In this document: in pieces, positions 1 through 11,000 of the stretch
How positions within the stretch are numbered: position 1 is the stretch's first letter
Layout of the letters: every line of letters starts with the position of its first letter
Assembly: GCF_030272615.1 (NCBI RefSeq)
Contig: NC_081414.1
Coordinates: 822,117,896 to 822,181,895, forward strand
Length of the DNA: 64,000 nucleotides
Direction: 5' to 3'
DNA from: Cryptomeria japonica
Lineage: Eukaryota; Streptophyta; Pinopsida; Cupressales; Cupressaceae
Notes under the pieces: model-generated
Seen by the model: only the letters and a program-made list of their open reading frames with translations
Told to the model about the DNA's origin: nothing
The model's database searches: none
Program-made: the position numbers and the translations under genes

Positions 1-814
1 TTGTAAGGAAATTGAAGATGGAAAGAAGAATGAAGAATATTTGACTAGAAGACTAAATGATGTTGCAAATGAGAACACAAGACTTAGCTATGAAAATGAT
101 TTGTTGAAGATAGATCTGATGCATACATAGAATGATTCAAATGAACTTACGAGATAGAAAGAAATCTTCATAAGAGAACTGGATACTGCAAATCAGCACA
201 AAGAAAAATTCAAGAAAAGCTCAGAAGAACTTCGTGATTTGTTGAAGAATCAAAAACCTTATGGTGACACTTGTGGACTTGGCTTTGATGCTGGAGAAAG
301 CTTCGGTACTGCAAACACACAGGATCATGGCAAATTGGTAAGACAACATACTTCTTATAAATTTAATGGCAAATGCTTTAGCTATAACAAGTATAGTCAT
401 AGAGAAAATCAATGTAGATCTAGAAATTATCAGAATACCAATAAACCCACCGGGCAATGTTCACAATGCAACAAAGTTGGTCATAATTCTGAAAATTGCA
501 GAATGAATATGAGATGTTATGTTTTCGGAAGATTTGGACACTTATCTAATCAATGCAGAACACAAATCGGCATAGGATATGGGAAAGCTATTCAAAAAAA
601 TAATGTGACTTGTTATGCCTATAACAAAATTAGACATATTGCTAAATTTTGTAGAAGCAAGTCCTCACCGGTAAATAACAAAGGTCCTAGTTTGAAAGGA
701 AAAGAAAAAGTTGAAGAAGTTAAGAAAGAACTCTCAAAACAATGGATTAGGAAATCAGAACTGAATGTTGATAGGAATACTCCTCCACCAGTAGGAGACT
801 CTTCATCTAACTGA
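1..814 (+). pseudogene. Gag remnant with four eroded zinc knuckles (element A)
   Basis: The first ~230 bases translate to a charged coiled-coil segment with in-frame stops near 129 and 155. An open stretch of 191 codons follows from 239. It contains four C-X2-C-X4-H-X4-C style knuckles spaced as in copy B, but only CSQCNKVGHNSENC is intact. The first has Cys replaced by Tyr (CFSYNKYSHRENQC), the third Cys by Phe (CYVFGRFGHLSNQC), and the fourth has lost a Cys and the Gly before His (CYAYNKIRHIAKFC). Gag knuckles bind retroelement RNA. This copy would be impaired, and I infer it is no longer functional. The usual N-terminal Copia Gag core domain is not seen here or in copy B. Confidence 0.75.
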
Positions 815-1111
815 AGAAAATTCCTTTGAGGGTTTGGCAATCAAATGTGAAACATGCTATTATTCCCTCGGTTGATGGTAAGAAGCTGAAATTAGTTCTA
901 TACCAACAGATAAGTAAAGTGATTACTTAATTGACAAGATTAAATGTGGTGGTTGGCAAAATTAACATTATAAATCAGTGTTTTTGGCTCCAATTTTATT
1001 TCACCGAGCATTCAAACATTCGAAGAGCATGAAAATTCCTGAGCAAAGACATTCCAAGCAAAGAAATTTAGAAAGCAATCATTCCTAAGGCAGATAAAGG
1101 TATTTATAATC

Positions 1112-4100
1112 ATGGCTTCTTCATCTGTTCTTGAATTCATTGCAAACCCTAGTGTAGTCAAAGTAATCAAATGCCCTAGACCTGTATTTCAGTTAGTTCC
1201 CAAAATAGCTAAGAAGGATGATAATGTTGGTGCTTTTTCTCAAATTCCCAAAGGAGTAGTTTTTGTTGAAGACCCTAGAATGTACATTCATTGTTAGATA
1301 GAAGAATTAGGTGATGAGGAAATCAAGAGCATGTATAAGACTGAAATTTGTGATGATTCTGGTAATGTGAAACCTAAACACAAAATAGTTGAAACCCTAG
1401 GATTCACTGAAATTCTCAGTATTCTATATTTCCCTAAGGAAGTTATAAGGATAGTTTTAAGAAGGGTACATGGTGCATTCTTCTGGTTAGACTCATTTCA
1501 AAAAATCACTAGAGAGGCAGTAAAAGTTGTGACAAGGTTACCTTCCGCCAGTAACAGACCTAATAAGACAAAGAAGGTCTCAAATGACCCAGTGATAAAC
1601 CTAACAGGTGTAACATCTGATAAGAGATCTTTAAGAGAAAATGATGTAACTGACATCAATGTCAGATTCATTAGCATGATTTTAGGCTATAAAACCACAC
1701 ATGCAAATAGGTTAAATTCAGTCTCTAGCCTATGCATAAAGAGTGCTTATGATATGATTAAAGGTAATGCAAAAATAGATGTGTGTGAATGGTTGAAAGA
1801 TGAACTTATTGACAATCTAGGAAAGATAAAGAAAGACAAAAAGGGGACATTTAGATTTGGTAACCTACTTGTTTGTTTAATGTTGTACATAGAAAAACAG
1901 GTGCCCGATATCAGAAACAAAAGTCTTGGTTTTGATATACCGGTAGGCAAACAATTGTCTGACTTACTAAACAACATGGGTGAAAATAGAGAAAAGAATA
2001 TAAATGAGTACTTTTAGGCATTAATGCCCTAGATGAATGCTAGAGTTAGATTATCACAAGCAATTGTAAATAAGTATAAGGATGAAATATGTTTTGTTAT
2101 TAAGAAGGATGAGATTTGGATGGAGGTAGTTACCCCAAGAACCATTTGGGTTACTGAAATGGGTTATGGAACTGATGACCACATAACTGAAACATATGAA
2201 AAACCCCTCTTGGAAGCACCCAAGGAACCTGAAGAAGAGGTATTTGGTAGTGCTGAGACTATTGAGAATAAAATTCAAGCTAAGAAAAGGGTAAAGAAGG
2301 TTGAAGAAATAGTAAGAAGATGATCTAGGCAAGCAAAGGCTGTCAAAGAAGATGTACTTAAACAAACAGGTATCACTGAAGATGAGTTAGAAGCACTACA
2401 CCCAGAAACTCACCTTTCACTGGTAGCAACTTCTTCAAAAAGTGATATGGTAGCTGCATTTAAAAGAGTTGTGAGGAAAAGAGAACTTTCATCAGTATCT
2501 ACACCTTCTCCTAGAAGAACTAGATAGAAACAATAGGTAGGAAGGCCCCCAACTAAGAAGATAACTCCAAAGAAGAAGTTAACATCCAAGAAGAAGACTC
2601 AACAAAACATTGCTCCAATTGACAAACTACTAGATGAAATAATAGAGGATGGAAAGCTGATGAACATCAATAAATTATATGACTCATTATTAGTTGATGA
2701 CAAGGAAAAAGTTGAAAACAATGCAATTCTACACTTCGATATCTACAAGAAATTTTTGATGCAAGTTGTGGATGAATTACTAGCATAACTGTTCAAAAGA
2801 CTTGAAGCTAGAAGGCAAGCTGTTGTAGAGCTTGATAAGAAAATAAAAGTTGAAAAACTACTTGCTTTTTATCCAGTAAACTCACCAAAGGAGATAGATG
2901 ATCTAATCTCAAAGGCTAACCAGTCAGTATTCTCAACTGCACACTGACATATAACACTTATAGTTGGTAGAGTAAATGATATTGCAGAGGAAACTACTAA
3001 TGCATGGGACATATTCCTTGTAGAGAAGGAAAAGCAGGAAGAATATAGAAATCCCAAACCCATCAAAGTATATAAAAAAGATAAGGATAAAGGAAAAGGC
3101 AAGGTTGGTAGACCACCTAGCATAAAAATAATAAATAATCTATTGCCACCGCCTCTGGATACTCCATCGATAGTTACCACTGATAGTCAACTGGATAGTG
3201 AGAGTATGGACATACCACAAGAGGACACAAATCCCAATTTTGAGGTACTATACACAATGAACATTGACACTCAAAAGGTTAATATTGTGGTAGATAAGGA
3301 TACAACTGGGAAGACAGATATGGCTAATGAGCCACTGGTAATAGATGGTATAGAAGGTAAACTGGCAGATGATAAAACAGAGCAACAGGTTGAGCAACAA
3401 GTAGAGAAACATGCTCCATCACAGCAATAGGTTCATATAGAGTCAGTACCACCGGCAATAGCTGAGCAAGGAAAACCTTTGCTTAAAGAAATGGAAACAC
3501 AAACTGACCTACCAAAGGTCACCACAAGCAAAGAAAATGCTCCCACCGGCGAAATATAGAGTGTTGTCTCTTCAAGTGCAGAATTCAAACCAACTAATGT
3601 AACAGAAGTTCTTTTGGATTCCATAAAGAAAATAATACATTGTAGCTCACAAGCATACAAGGCAATAGATGATACCATTCCAATTTTGAAAATGATAGCA
3701 CCTAGATAATAAAGATTCCTTGAATCAACTTGACACCTTGTCTAAGTATATTACTGAAAGTACTGTGACAGTTGAACAAATAAAAGAGGAAGTATTCAAG
3801 GAGAGATTAGAGAAGGAAAAACACAAATTCTTTGAGTAAGAAATAAAGAAGTGTACAAGGAAATTTGACACACTTCTACTAGAACTATGTAGTACATTGA
3901 AGGAATTCAAAACTTTGTATAGAGATACATGTAAAACTAATTTTTTGACAGTTGATATAGATAGGAAGATCAACAAGATACAGGAAGAAATAAATCAACT
4001 AGCTAACAATTTCATTAATTCATCTGATTCATTATCAGTTATATAGCAGAAGATAACAGGTTTTGAGGAAGAACTATTAAAGTTGGAAAGAGAAAAATAA

Positions 4101-4352
4101 AGAATAAAAGGTAAGGCTAAAGATCTTAAATGGAGACTAAGTCCAAAAATGGACTACCTCACCTCCTTAAGGAAAGAAATATATGATGCTTTGATTCAAG
4201 GACAGAAAACACTGGCAGAGCCAATGCAACACCTCACAGGTACAGTTCAGAGCATAGAGGCTGCAATAAAAGATAGCAAAAAGTTCCTTGAAAGCCTGAA
4301 TCTGGTTTTGGCAGATCTTTTTCAGATTGTAACCAACCGGTTACAAGGATGA
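1112..4352 (+). pseudogene. Long unknown reading frame of element A (ORF2-like), broken
   Basis: This is the same protein as the 47257-50601 frame of copy B. Segments 1112-1297, 1331-2017, 2033-2323 and 3143-3430 all lie in one reading frame, separated by stops (1295 TAG, 2015 TAG, 2030 TAG, 2321 TGA and others). The last piece, 4149-4352, is in another frame, so at least one frameshift is present. The N-terminal ~300 residues look globular (motifs FWLDSFQKITREAVKVV and DVCEWLKDELIDNL). The middle is basic and Lys-rich, and the C-terminal third is charged and coiled-coil-like. I recognise no family with certainty. A relation to plant retroelement 'envelope-like' or 'putative plant transposon protein' ORFs is possible but unproven. 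Confidence 0.6.
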
Positions 4353-4543
4353 AATAGGAAACCACACTCTATTGACAGTTTGACAACCTTTGTCATTGAT
4401 GTCAAAGGGGGAGTAGTAGAGAAGAGAAAAATCCAATAACTTAGAGATCATTTGCTCAGGGGGAGCACATAGTTTTGGTATTATTCTTGGACTTCAATTT
4501 TTTAATACAATTTTGAATTTTTCTCATGAGTGTTGCCATCAAT

Positions 4544-4558
4544 GCTAAAGGGGGAAAT
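4544..4558 (+). promoter_or_regulatory. Polypurine tract of element A
   Basis: The purine run AAAGGGGGAAAT ends directly at the TG that opens the 3' LTR. This is the usual position of the plus-strand DNA primer. A second run, AAAGGGGGAG, lies about 150 bp upstream near 4405. Confidence 0.75.
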
Positions 4559-5360
4559 TGTTCGCAAATGCACACTCCAACGAGACATTTAGGTGATTGA
4601 AGGTTTTGTCATTGATGGCAACCTTACAATCCTATGACACCGGCAAGGCAATCCACCGACACTAACAAGGTTAGACTTTACACTGGCACATAGACCACCA
4701 GCACCGGCAGTGAAAGGATGCATACCGGCAAAGAAGTCGACATGAATTTTGTTTTTAATTTATTTTGTTAATTATTGTAAACTCATTGTAAGCCGACTTG
4801 GAAAGTTGTAAAATGACTCATATATATAAGAGATCATTGTAAAACATTTTTGTAAGTATGGAGGAATGTAATTAGGCGAAATAAGGTAGACCTATTATGC
4901 GAATTATAGGTTAAGGGTTTATGAAGAAGTAGAGCTATAAACTAGTACTGGATCTAGAATAGTAGATGCTATTTTGATGTAGTACAAGACATTGGATTTA
5001 TATAATCTATTTTGTAAGTTAGTGAAACTTCCCATTTTGTAATTGAGCAGTGAGCTCTAGGCACTTGGCCTTCCTGCATGTGCAGGCCCCTATTGTAGCA
5101 GTAATATTCTCTTATTGGCTAGTAAGTGAATATAGTGGGTCACAAATCCCATCGAGGTTTTTCCCACACCGGGTTTCCTCGTTAAACTATTGTTTTATGG
5201 TGTATTTTTCATGTGGTTGTTGTTATCTCTATTTATTGTGTTACTTTCTATTTACTGGTATACAGTATTTATATGCTCTACATGTTTTAAGTTAAGAAAC
5301 TCATCTAATCGATAAGATACTGATTCACCCCCCCTCTCAGTATCTGTGGGAATCCTAACA
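4559..5360 (+). repeat. 3' LTR of element A
   Basis: This 802-bp repeat starts TGTTCGCAAATGCAC and ends GGAATCCTAACA. It aligns throughout with both LTRs of copy B in reverse orientation. A TATA-like CATATATATAAG lies at 4819-4830. Near the 3' end is a conserved ATTCACCCCCCCTCTCAGTA block, also present at the end of the K LTR remnant (54451-54470), which suggests a shared Copia lineage. Confidence 0.85.
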
Positions 5361-5575
5361 ACATCTTTGATGCTGCAAGTTCCTTTGTGATTTGGTTCAT
5401 TAACTATTTGTACTTGACACACTTGTGGACATGACTTTGATGGTTTTGTTAATCCCTGTCATTTGTTCCATTCAGCTTCTTCTGGACTGATGACTGGTTC
5501 TTTTTCTGTTGCTTCTAGTTCTTCTTGTGTAGTTTTGTACGTAATTTTTCCTATCTCATTAGGAGGGTTGGTAGG
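5361..5575 (-). pseudogene. Segment of Gypsy element D polyprotein, left of insertion C
   Basis: Read on the minus strand, this stretch continues the D coding sequence that ends at 13469. Removing element C and one GTAGG copy joins the two pieces in one frame. It encodes an acidic linker (KTTQEELEATEKEPVISPE) ending in a TGA near 5463. It is cut off on the left by the end of element A's LTR at 5360. By position it is the spacer between the G-patch and the polymerase of D. No reverse transcriptase is in the window. Confidence 0.65.
5571..5575. repeat. Target-site duplication of element C (left)
   Basis: GTAGG directly precedes the C 5' LTR and is repeated at 13464-13468 directly after the 3' LTR. 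Five-base duplications are typical of LTR retrotransposon integration. Confidence 0.9.
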
Positions 5576-5729
5576 TGTAGCGTCCTAAAATTGCGACACT
5601 TGCAATTTCGACTGCATTTCGGTCTTCACGATGGTGACGCAACACGCAACCTGAATGGAGACCCCGAAACTTGCTCACGACACTGGAAACTGCATTTTTC
5701 AAGCACCCTGGCCTGAACCTCCTTGCACC

Positions 5730-5860
5730 CTGCTGTCCCGGGAGGTGGGACCAGAGCGCCCAGTGCCCTAGTCCTTCAGGACCATGGCGCTCAATGCCCT
5801 GGTCCCCAGGACCATGGCGCCCAGCGCCCTGGTCCCTGGGTCCTATTTTGGGCCCGGTCT
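5730..5860. repeat. GC-rich palindromic repeats in C LTR (U3)
   Basis: Imperfect repeats of the type GGACCATGGCGCCCAGCGCC followed by CTGGTCC occur about three times. Each unit is close to self-complementary (GGACCATGGCGC against GCGCCCTGGTCC) and could form a stem. The 3' LTR carries the same block at about 12350-12480, with several substitutions that partly improve the repeats. Confidence 0.7.
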
Positions 5861-5957
5861 CCTAAGGGGTCTCGGGTCTTTTTGTTTGCAAATTGGAAAT
5901 TAACTTTCCTGGTCGGCCTAAGGTCGGGAAAATCAGTCTATCAGCCCTAAATGACAA

Positions 5958-5967
5958 GTATATAAAC
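5958..5967 (+). promoter_or_regulatory. TATA box of C LTR
   Basis: GTATATAAAC lies about 380 bp into the LTR, just downstream of the GC-rich block, followed by a pyrimidine-rich stretch suitable for transcription start. The 3' LTR has the same sequence at about 12579-12588. Confidence 0.6.
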
Positions 5968-6845
5968 TACATTTTTCTCTCTCATTTGGGAGATAACACA
6001 TACATGACGGAAAAAAGCGTGGGAACTATACTCAAGCATTCAAGCATTCAAGCATTCCTTCAAGCAATTGATCATTTCAAGTCTCCATTCAAGGCTAAGT
6101 GTTGCATTCAAGACAAGGATTCAACCATTGAAGAGGAGATCACATACTACATGCTACAACATACAACATACAACATCTAAACCTTCGCACATAAGGATAC
6201 AAACATCCTTAGAACAAGGTATTAGTACTTGTTTTACAGTCATTTACATTTACAGCTCTTGCTCATTTCTTGGTTAATTCCAAAACCGGGGTTTGACCTA
6301 AAGGCAAACCCCTAATCCCTAACCCCCCAATCGTCTTCGCTTTTCTGTGTTTAGGTTGCAGGTACGTGGCTGAGCTTGGAGATCTGGAATCCTTGTGCAG
6401 AGACGAACAGATCCCCCTTCGTTTCGCGGATTTTTTGGAGGACCGTGGCACCGGGCGCCATCGTCCCGACAACTTTTGCTCAAATTTGCAGGACAGCGCC
6501 GTATCGACATTTTACTGCTAATTCCAGGTCCGCAGCTTCATCCTATAATCCGAACTCAGTTTATAAGCAAATCTTTGTCACTTTCTATGCATTCCTAGCT
6601 TAATTCTTCTATCAACATTCTTTACAAAAGAGGGTAACCTTGCTGTCTTAACCCTTGAAACACATTTAGCATCCAATCTTGCATTGCGTGGGATTGGATC
6701 TTGTGGGTTTCAACCCCTCTTTTGAATGTAAAGTCTCTCCCCTAAGTGAAAACCATCGAATCCTAGCGAACCTCCCTTCTCTCTCCTCAGAGTTGGAAGA
6801 GGGGAGTGCAACTAGGGTTCGATCGCGATTTTCCGCTTTACATTT

Positions 6846-6864
6846 TGGTGAACCCGACGTGAAC
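6846..6864 (+). promoter_or_regulatory. Primer-binding-site candidate of element C
   Basis: TGGTGAACCCGACGTGAAC begins 4 bases after the 5' LTR. Near-identical 19-mers lie at the matching place beside both LTRs of element F (20695-20713 and 32046-32064, minus strand). I cannot name the tRNA with confidence. Confidence 0.65.
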
Positions 6865-8020
6865 ATCCTTTCTGATTATTCATGGTTAGATCTGAAAATT
6901 GGATTCCTTGATTACATTTCCATGTTTGATCTTTTGCAAATTTTAGAGGTTGATTGCATAAAAACCCTAAATTTTCTTTTTAGTAATTAAGCTTGTGAAA
7001 TGTCTAAATGTTAATGCCTGTTTCAGATCTGCCCTTCTATTACAAATTTTCAATTCATATTTGTGCTTTAATTCTGAAAATTAAGTGGCTAAGTGTCAAA
7101 ACCCTAATTTTTGAAACCCTCTTGATTCAACCTTTGTCCGACAATTTCACTGATCAAAACATCTCCAAATCAGCTGTAACTTTGGATTCCACAATAAAAT
7201 CACAACATCTTCCATCCCTGAAAATTTGGAAAAGAGTTGCGAGGACCGTGGTGCCGAGCGCCATCATCCCCGACATTTTTTCCGAAATTTCGGGAGCGAG
7301 ATCTTACTGTGTTTTTCTGCTAAAATTCAGAATTTTGGCTGATTTTATCAATTATAACACCTTCAAAATTACAGTCAAAGTTGGTCTTGTGATTGCTTGG
7401 ATTAAGGCTTCTAAACATTTAAAAATCATTGAAATTGAAATTTTGTGTCAAAATTGTGTTCTTACTATCCTAAATCTGAAAAGTGTGTTATTATTCATTA
7501 AAAATTTCAGTGCTTTATTCAAATTCTTGCATTTTGTGACTTTTGAAATTAAGTGCTTAATTACAACAACTTTGATTTCCACTTTCAAAATTGAATTTTG
7601 CGTGAAATTGAGTCAATTTTCAAATTTCAAAACCTGCATTGCTCTTGACATTCCCTCTAAAATCATAAAATTCAAAATTTCAGTTTCCCTCTCTTTTTCA
7701 AAAATTCAAATTTTGCATTTTTCGACAATCTTGGTAGGGTTCAATTTCGAGATTGCAACTTTAATTTGGCCTATCTACAGATCGTAAAATCACTCAATTT
7801 TTTCAGATTAGCTCTAAAATCATCATACCTTTCATCCCTGCAAATTTCGGAAAAAGTTGCAAGGACCGTGTTGCACTCCGGGCGCCACGGTCCCGGACAT
7901 TTTTTCCGAAATTTCGGGAGACTGTCGTGATTGCATTTAACAGCTTAAATCCAGAAGATTGGCTGGTTTTACTGAAAATTGCTACCTCTAAATTCAAAAT
8001 CTTCTCTCTCTTTCTAGTGC
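6865..8020 (+). other. Non-coding leader of element C
   Basis: About 1.15 kb of T-rich sequence separates the primer site from gag. Two GC-rich hairpin blocks interrupt it, at about 7240-7305 and 7855-7920. Both have the form GAGGACCGTG...GCGCCA...CCCCGACATTTTTTCCGAAATTTCGGGAG and resemble the LTR block at 6438-6480. Frames open here have phenylalanine-rich, low-complexity translations and are not believed to be genes. Long untranslated leaders are common in Gypsy Tat-like elements. Confidence 0.65.
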
Positions 8021-11000
8021 ATGAGTTTTACAACAATAAGCCCTCCTTACACTATTCCCGTTAGACGAAGCCGTAGAATTAAGTCTTTCCGAGGTTTAAC
8101 TACTGAGGAGATGGAACCTAATTTGAATAGCCTTTTTAACGAGGACATGGGTAATTCCTCTAATCCTCCTAATGATGAAGAAGCTCTCCATGAGGTTTCT
8201 GTAGAACAACTTTCAAAATTGGATAACCAATTTGATGATTTTCGACAATGGATGTCTCAAGAATACCCTGATAGTCAAGCTCTTCCTTTAATTGAGGGTC
8301 TAAAACGTATGCTTCAAAGTGATAAGAATGGAATTGATATTTTGCATGGTATTGCACACATCGTGGATTCGAATGTGATGCCTATGAAGAGTTGTGCTGA
8401 AAATTTGGGTTATACACAACCTCCTACTCAAGTCAATCATTCTATTTCTTTGATGACTTCTATTGCTAGCATACCTACTTTTACATCAAACATAATGGCT
8501 ACTTCTACACAAGACATTCCTCCTATGATCACCAGTCATGGGGGCAACCCTTCTTCTTCAATTAACCCTCTTCCTTCATTCAATCCAACTTCTTCATACA
8601 TTCTTTCAATGAGTGTTCCTATTACATCTTCACAAATGAACATGACGCAAGGGGGCAATCCATTTAACCATTCCATTCCTCCTTGTAGTGTTCCTCCTGT
8701 CCAATCATCCCCTATGATTGACTATCATAGAGTCCCACCACCTTACTCTCTACCTTGTTTCAATAACATAACACCTCCATCTCAATCTAACACATCCAAT
8801 ATGAATTCTTCGACTGAAGCGACCATTAACAATCTTGCACAAACTGTCTCTTCTTTACAGCAACAAATTGCCTCTATGAATCAATCTAAGTTTAGTGTGC
8901 CCACATTTGATGTTGCGAGCCCACTTTCTCTTGACATTGTTCGAGCTATTCCCCCTAAACATGTTGAAATCCCGCATTTGGAGCTTTATAATGGTAAAGG
9001 TGATCCTCTAACACATGTTAAGACCTTTCAAACAATATGTACTGATTTTGCTTATGACCAAAGGTTGCTTGCAAAACTGTTTACTAGAACATTAAGAGAC
9101 AAAGCCCTACAATGGTATTGCTCGTTGCCTTCCTATTCTATTACTTCTTTCGAACAACTTGCAAATGCTTTCATTCAACAATTTCAAAACAATATAAGTC
9201 CTAAAGTTACTTTGATTGATTTAATGCATTGTAAACAAGGTGTTAAAGAAAAAGTGACTGATTTCATTGGTAGATATAAGCATTTGTATGCTCAAATTTC
9301 TTTTCCAGTGCCTGACAATGATATTCAAAGAATCTTTATTTCTAATTTACAAAAAGATATTCGAGACAAACTTCTATTTTCTGAGTTTACTTCTTTCCAA
9401 CAGTTGTGTGCCACTCTTCACAATTATCAACTGACTGTGAGTCAAATGGAACAATCACATCCTATGGCTCCGAGTGATAAGGGTGATAGCAGTCAACAAC
9501 CATTTGGGAAGTTTAAACCAAACAGAGATTCCATCAAATTCAATGAAAACATCATCAACAACAATGTGAATGCAGCATCAGGTGTGCCTCCTATTTCTAA
9601 ATTTTTCAAGAAAGAAAGAAAGTATACTCCTTTGAATGAATCATTGCATAGTATTATGAATAAGTTATTGGAACAAAATGTGCTTACTCTTCCTCCTATA
9701 AGACAATGTGATCCTGCAAAGATTACTTCACCTTATTTTGATAGCAAGTCTTTTTGTCAATTTCATCGTCAGCCTGGGCATGATACTGAAAAATGTTTTT
9801 CTTTAAAGGGTAAAATTCAAGATTTGATTGATAATAATACTATCTCTATTTCTGGAGTGAATGATAAAGGCAACACATCTGTAGCTCCTCCTAACCAAAA
9901 TCTTCAGATTTTCACTGATCCATTGCCTTCTCATACCTCTAATGCAATTGAGACTAATGATTCCTCTCTCTCATCTGATGGTCTTGTGTCTATGACTCCG
10001 AATGTGATTAACTTTGTAGAGCAGCAAGAAATCCCTAAAGAACCTTCCATCACATTTGATTCCAGTGAAACCATTAGGGCATCTGATGGTCCTTTATACA
10101 TAGTTGCAAAAGTCAAGAATACACCTTGCCGTGGAGTGCTTATTGATCCTTCGTGCATGGTTAATGTTATTACTGAAGAATTTCTTTTTACTTTGCAATT
10201 GAATCAAGTGATATATGACAAAACAGATGTGATTGTGAAACTATTTGATGCATTTTCTTCTCCTGCAATTGGTTCTATTACATTGCCTATTGAGGTCCAT
10301 AACAAATCCCTTGATGTGAACTTTGCTATTATTCCATCTTCTGAACAATTTCGTGTGAAGCTTGGCTATCCTTGGCTATCTTCCATGAAAGCTATTGCTT
10401 CTCCTATTCATAAGTGTTTGAAATTTCCCCATAATGGTGAAGTTGTTACTGTCAATCATAGTCTCTTTAAACCAGCTGAAAGAACTTCTAGTGTTCCTCT
10501 TGATTACTTTTGGCCTAAACAATTCCAATCTCTTCCTCCGCGAAGTGATCATCTTTTCAAATCTTATCAAAAGTGGAAAACAGATATGATCCTATCTCTA
10601 AGTGAACCTAGAACACCTAAACTTGATATTCCTATCATTCTTGAGAAGGAAGTTCTTCCTTTGAAAGATAAAACCAATATCTTTCCTCAAGAAGATTCCC
10701 AACCCATCCCTATGGATGTAACTATGCCTATGCCTAATAAACCTTCTAAAAGTAGACCTATCCCTCCTCGTCATGATGGACTTGGTCTTCTCCCTAAACC
10801 AAAAATTCCTCCTTTATATGGAGCAGTTCCTCCTCCTTCTTTTTATAGAGAGAAGAGACCTTCTTCTTCTCCTATTATCCAGCCTAAGAGACTACAACCT
10901 AAACACCCAAGTGCTAAGGATGAGAACATTCCTCCTCCTCAATCTTCTCCACTTCCTACTAAGACTAGACGAAATCGTTCTGCAAGTGAACGCCGGCGAA

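Larger units (their letters stand above)
1..5360 (+). mobile_element. Copia-like non-autonomous LTR element, copy A (5' end outside window)
   Basis: This is the 3' part of an LTR retrotransposon, collinear over its whole length with the complete opposite-strand copy B at 46134-52858. The order is a gag fragment with zinc knuckles, a long unknown reading frame, a polypurine tract and a 3' LTR. No reverse transcriptase, RNase H or integrase motif is visible in either copy. The element sits in minus-strand Gypsy element D, whose coding sequence resumes directly after 5360. Its 5' LTR and left target site lie outside the window, so the target duplication cannot be checked. It carries more stops and frameshifts than copy B and is probably older or less constrained. 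Confidence 0.85.
5576..6842 (+). repeat. 5' LTR of element C
   Basis: The repeat starts TGTAGCGTCCTAAAATTGCG and ends CCGCTTTACA. It matches 12188-13463 except for about 9 extra bases near the start of the 3' copy. Inside are a GC-rich palindromic block (about 5730-5860), a TATA box near 5960, a triple CAAGCATT repeat (6033-6056) and a second GC-rich palindrome near 6438-6475. Confidence 0.9.

Noticed and set aside
5671-5950. Pro/Gly/Trp-rich open frames in the C LTRs (also 12276-12571)
   Set aside because: They arise from the GC-rich palindromic repeats in three frames at once, lie upstream of the TATA box and show no protein-like character.
7008-7787. 259-codon open frame in C's leader
   Set aside because: Translation is Phe/Ile/Lys/Leu-rich low complexity from T-rich DNA, with no domain; it contains one of the GC-rich hairpin blocks and lies in an expected untranslated leader.
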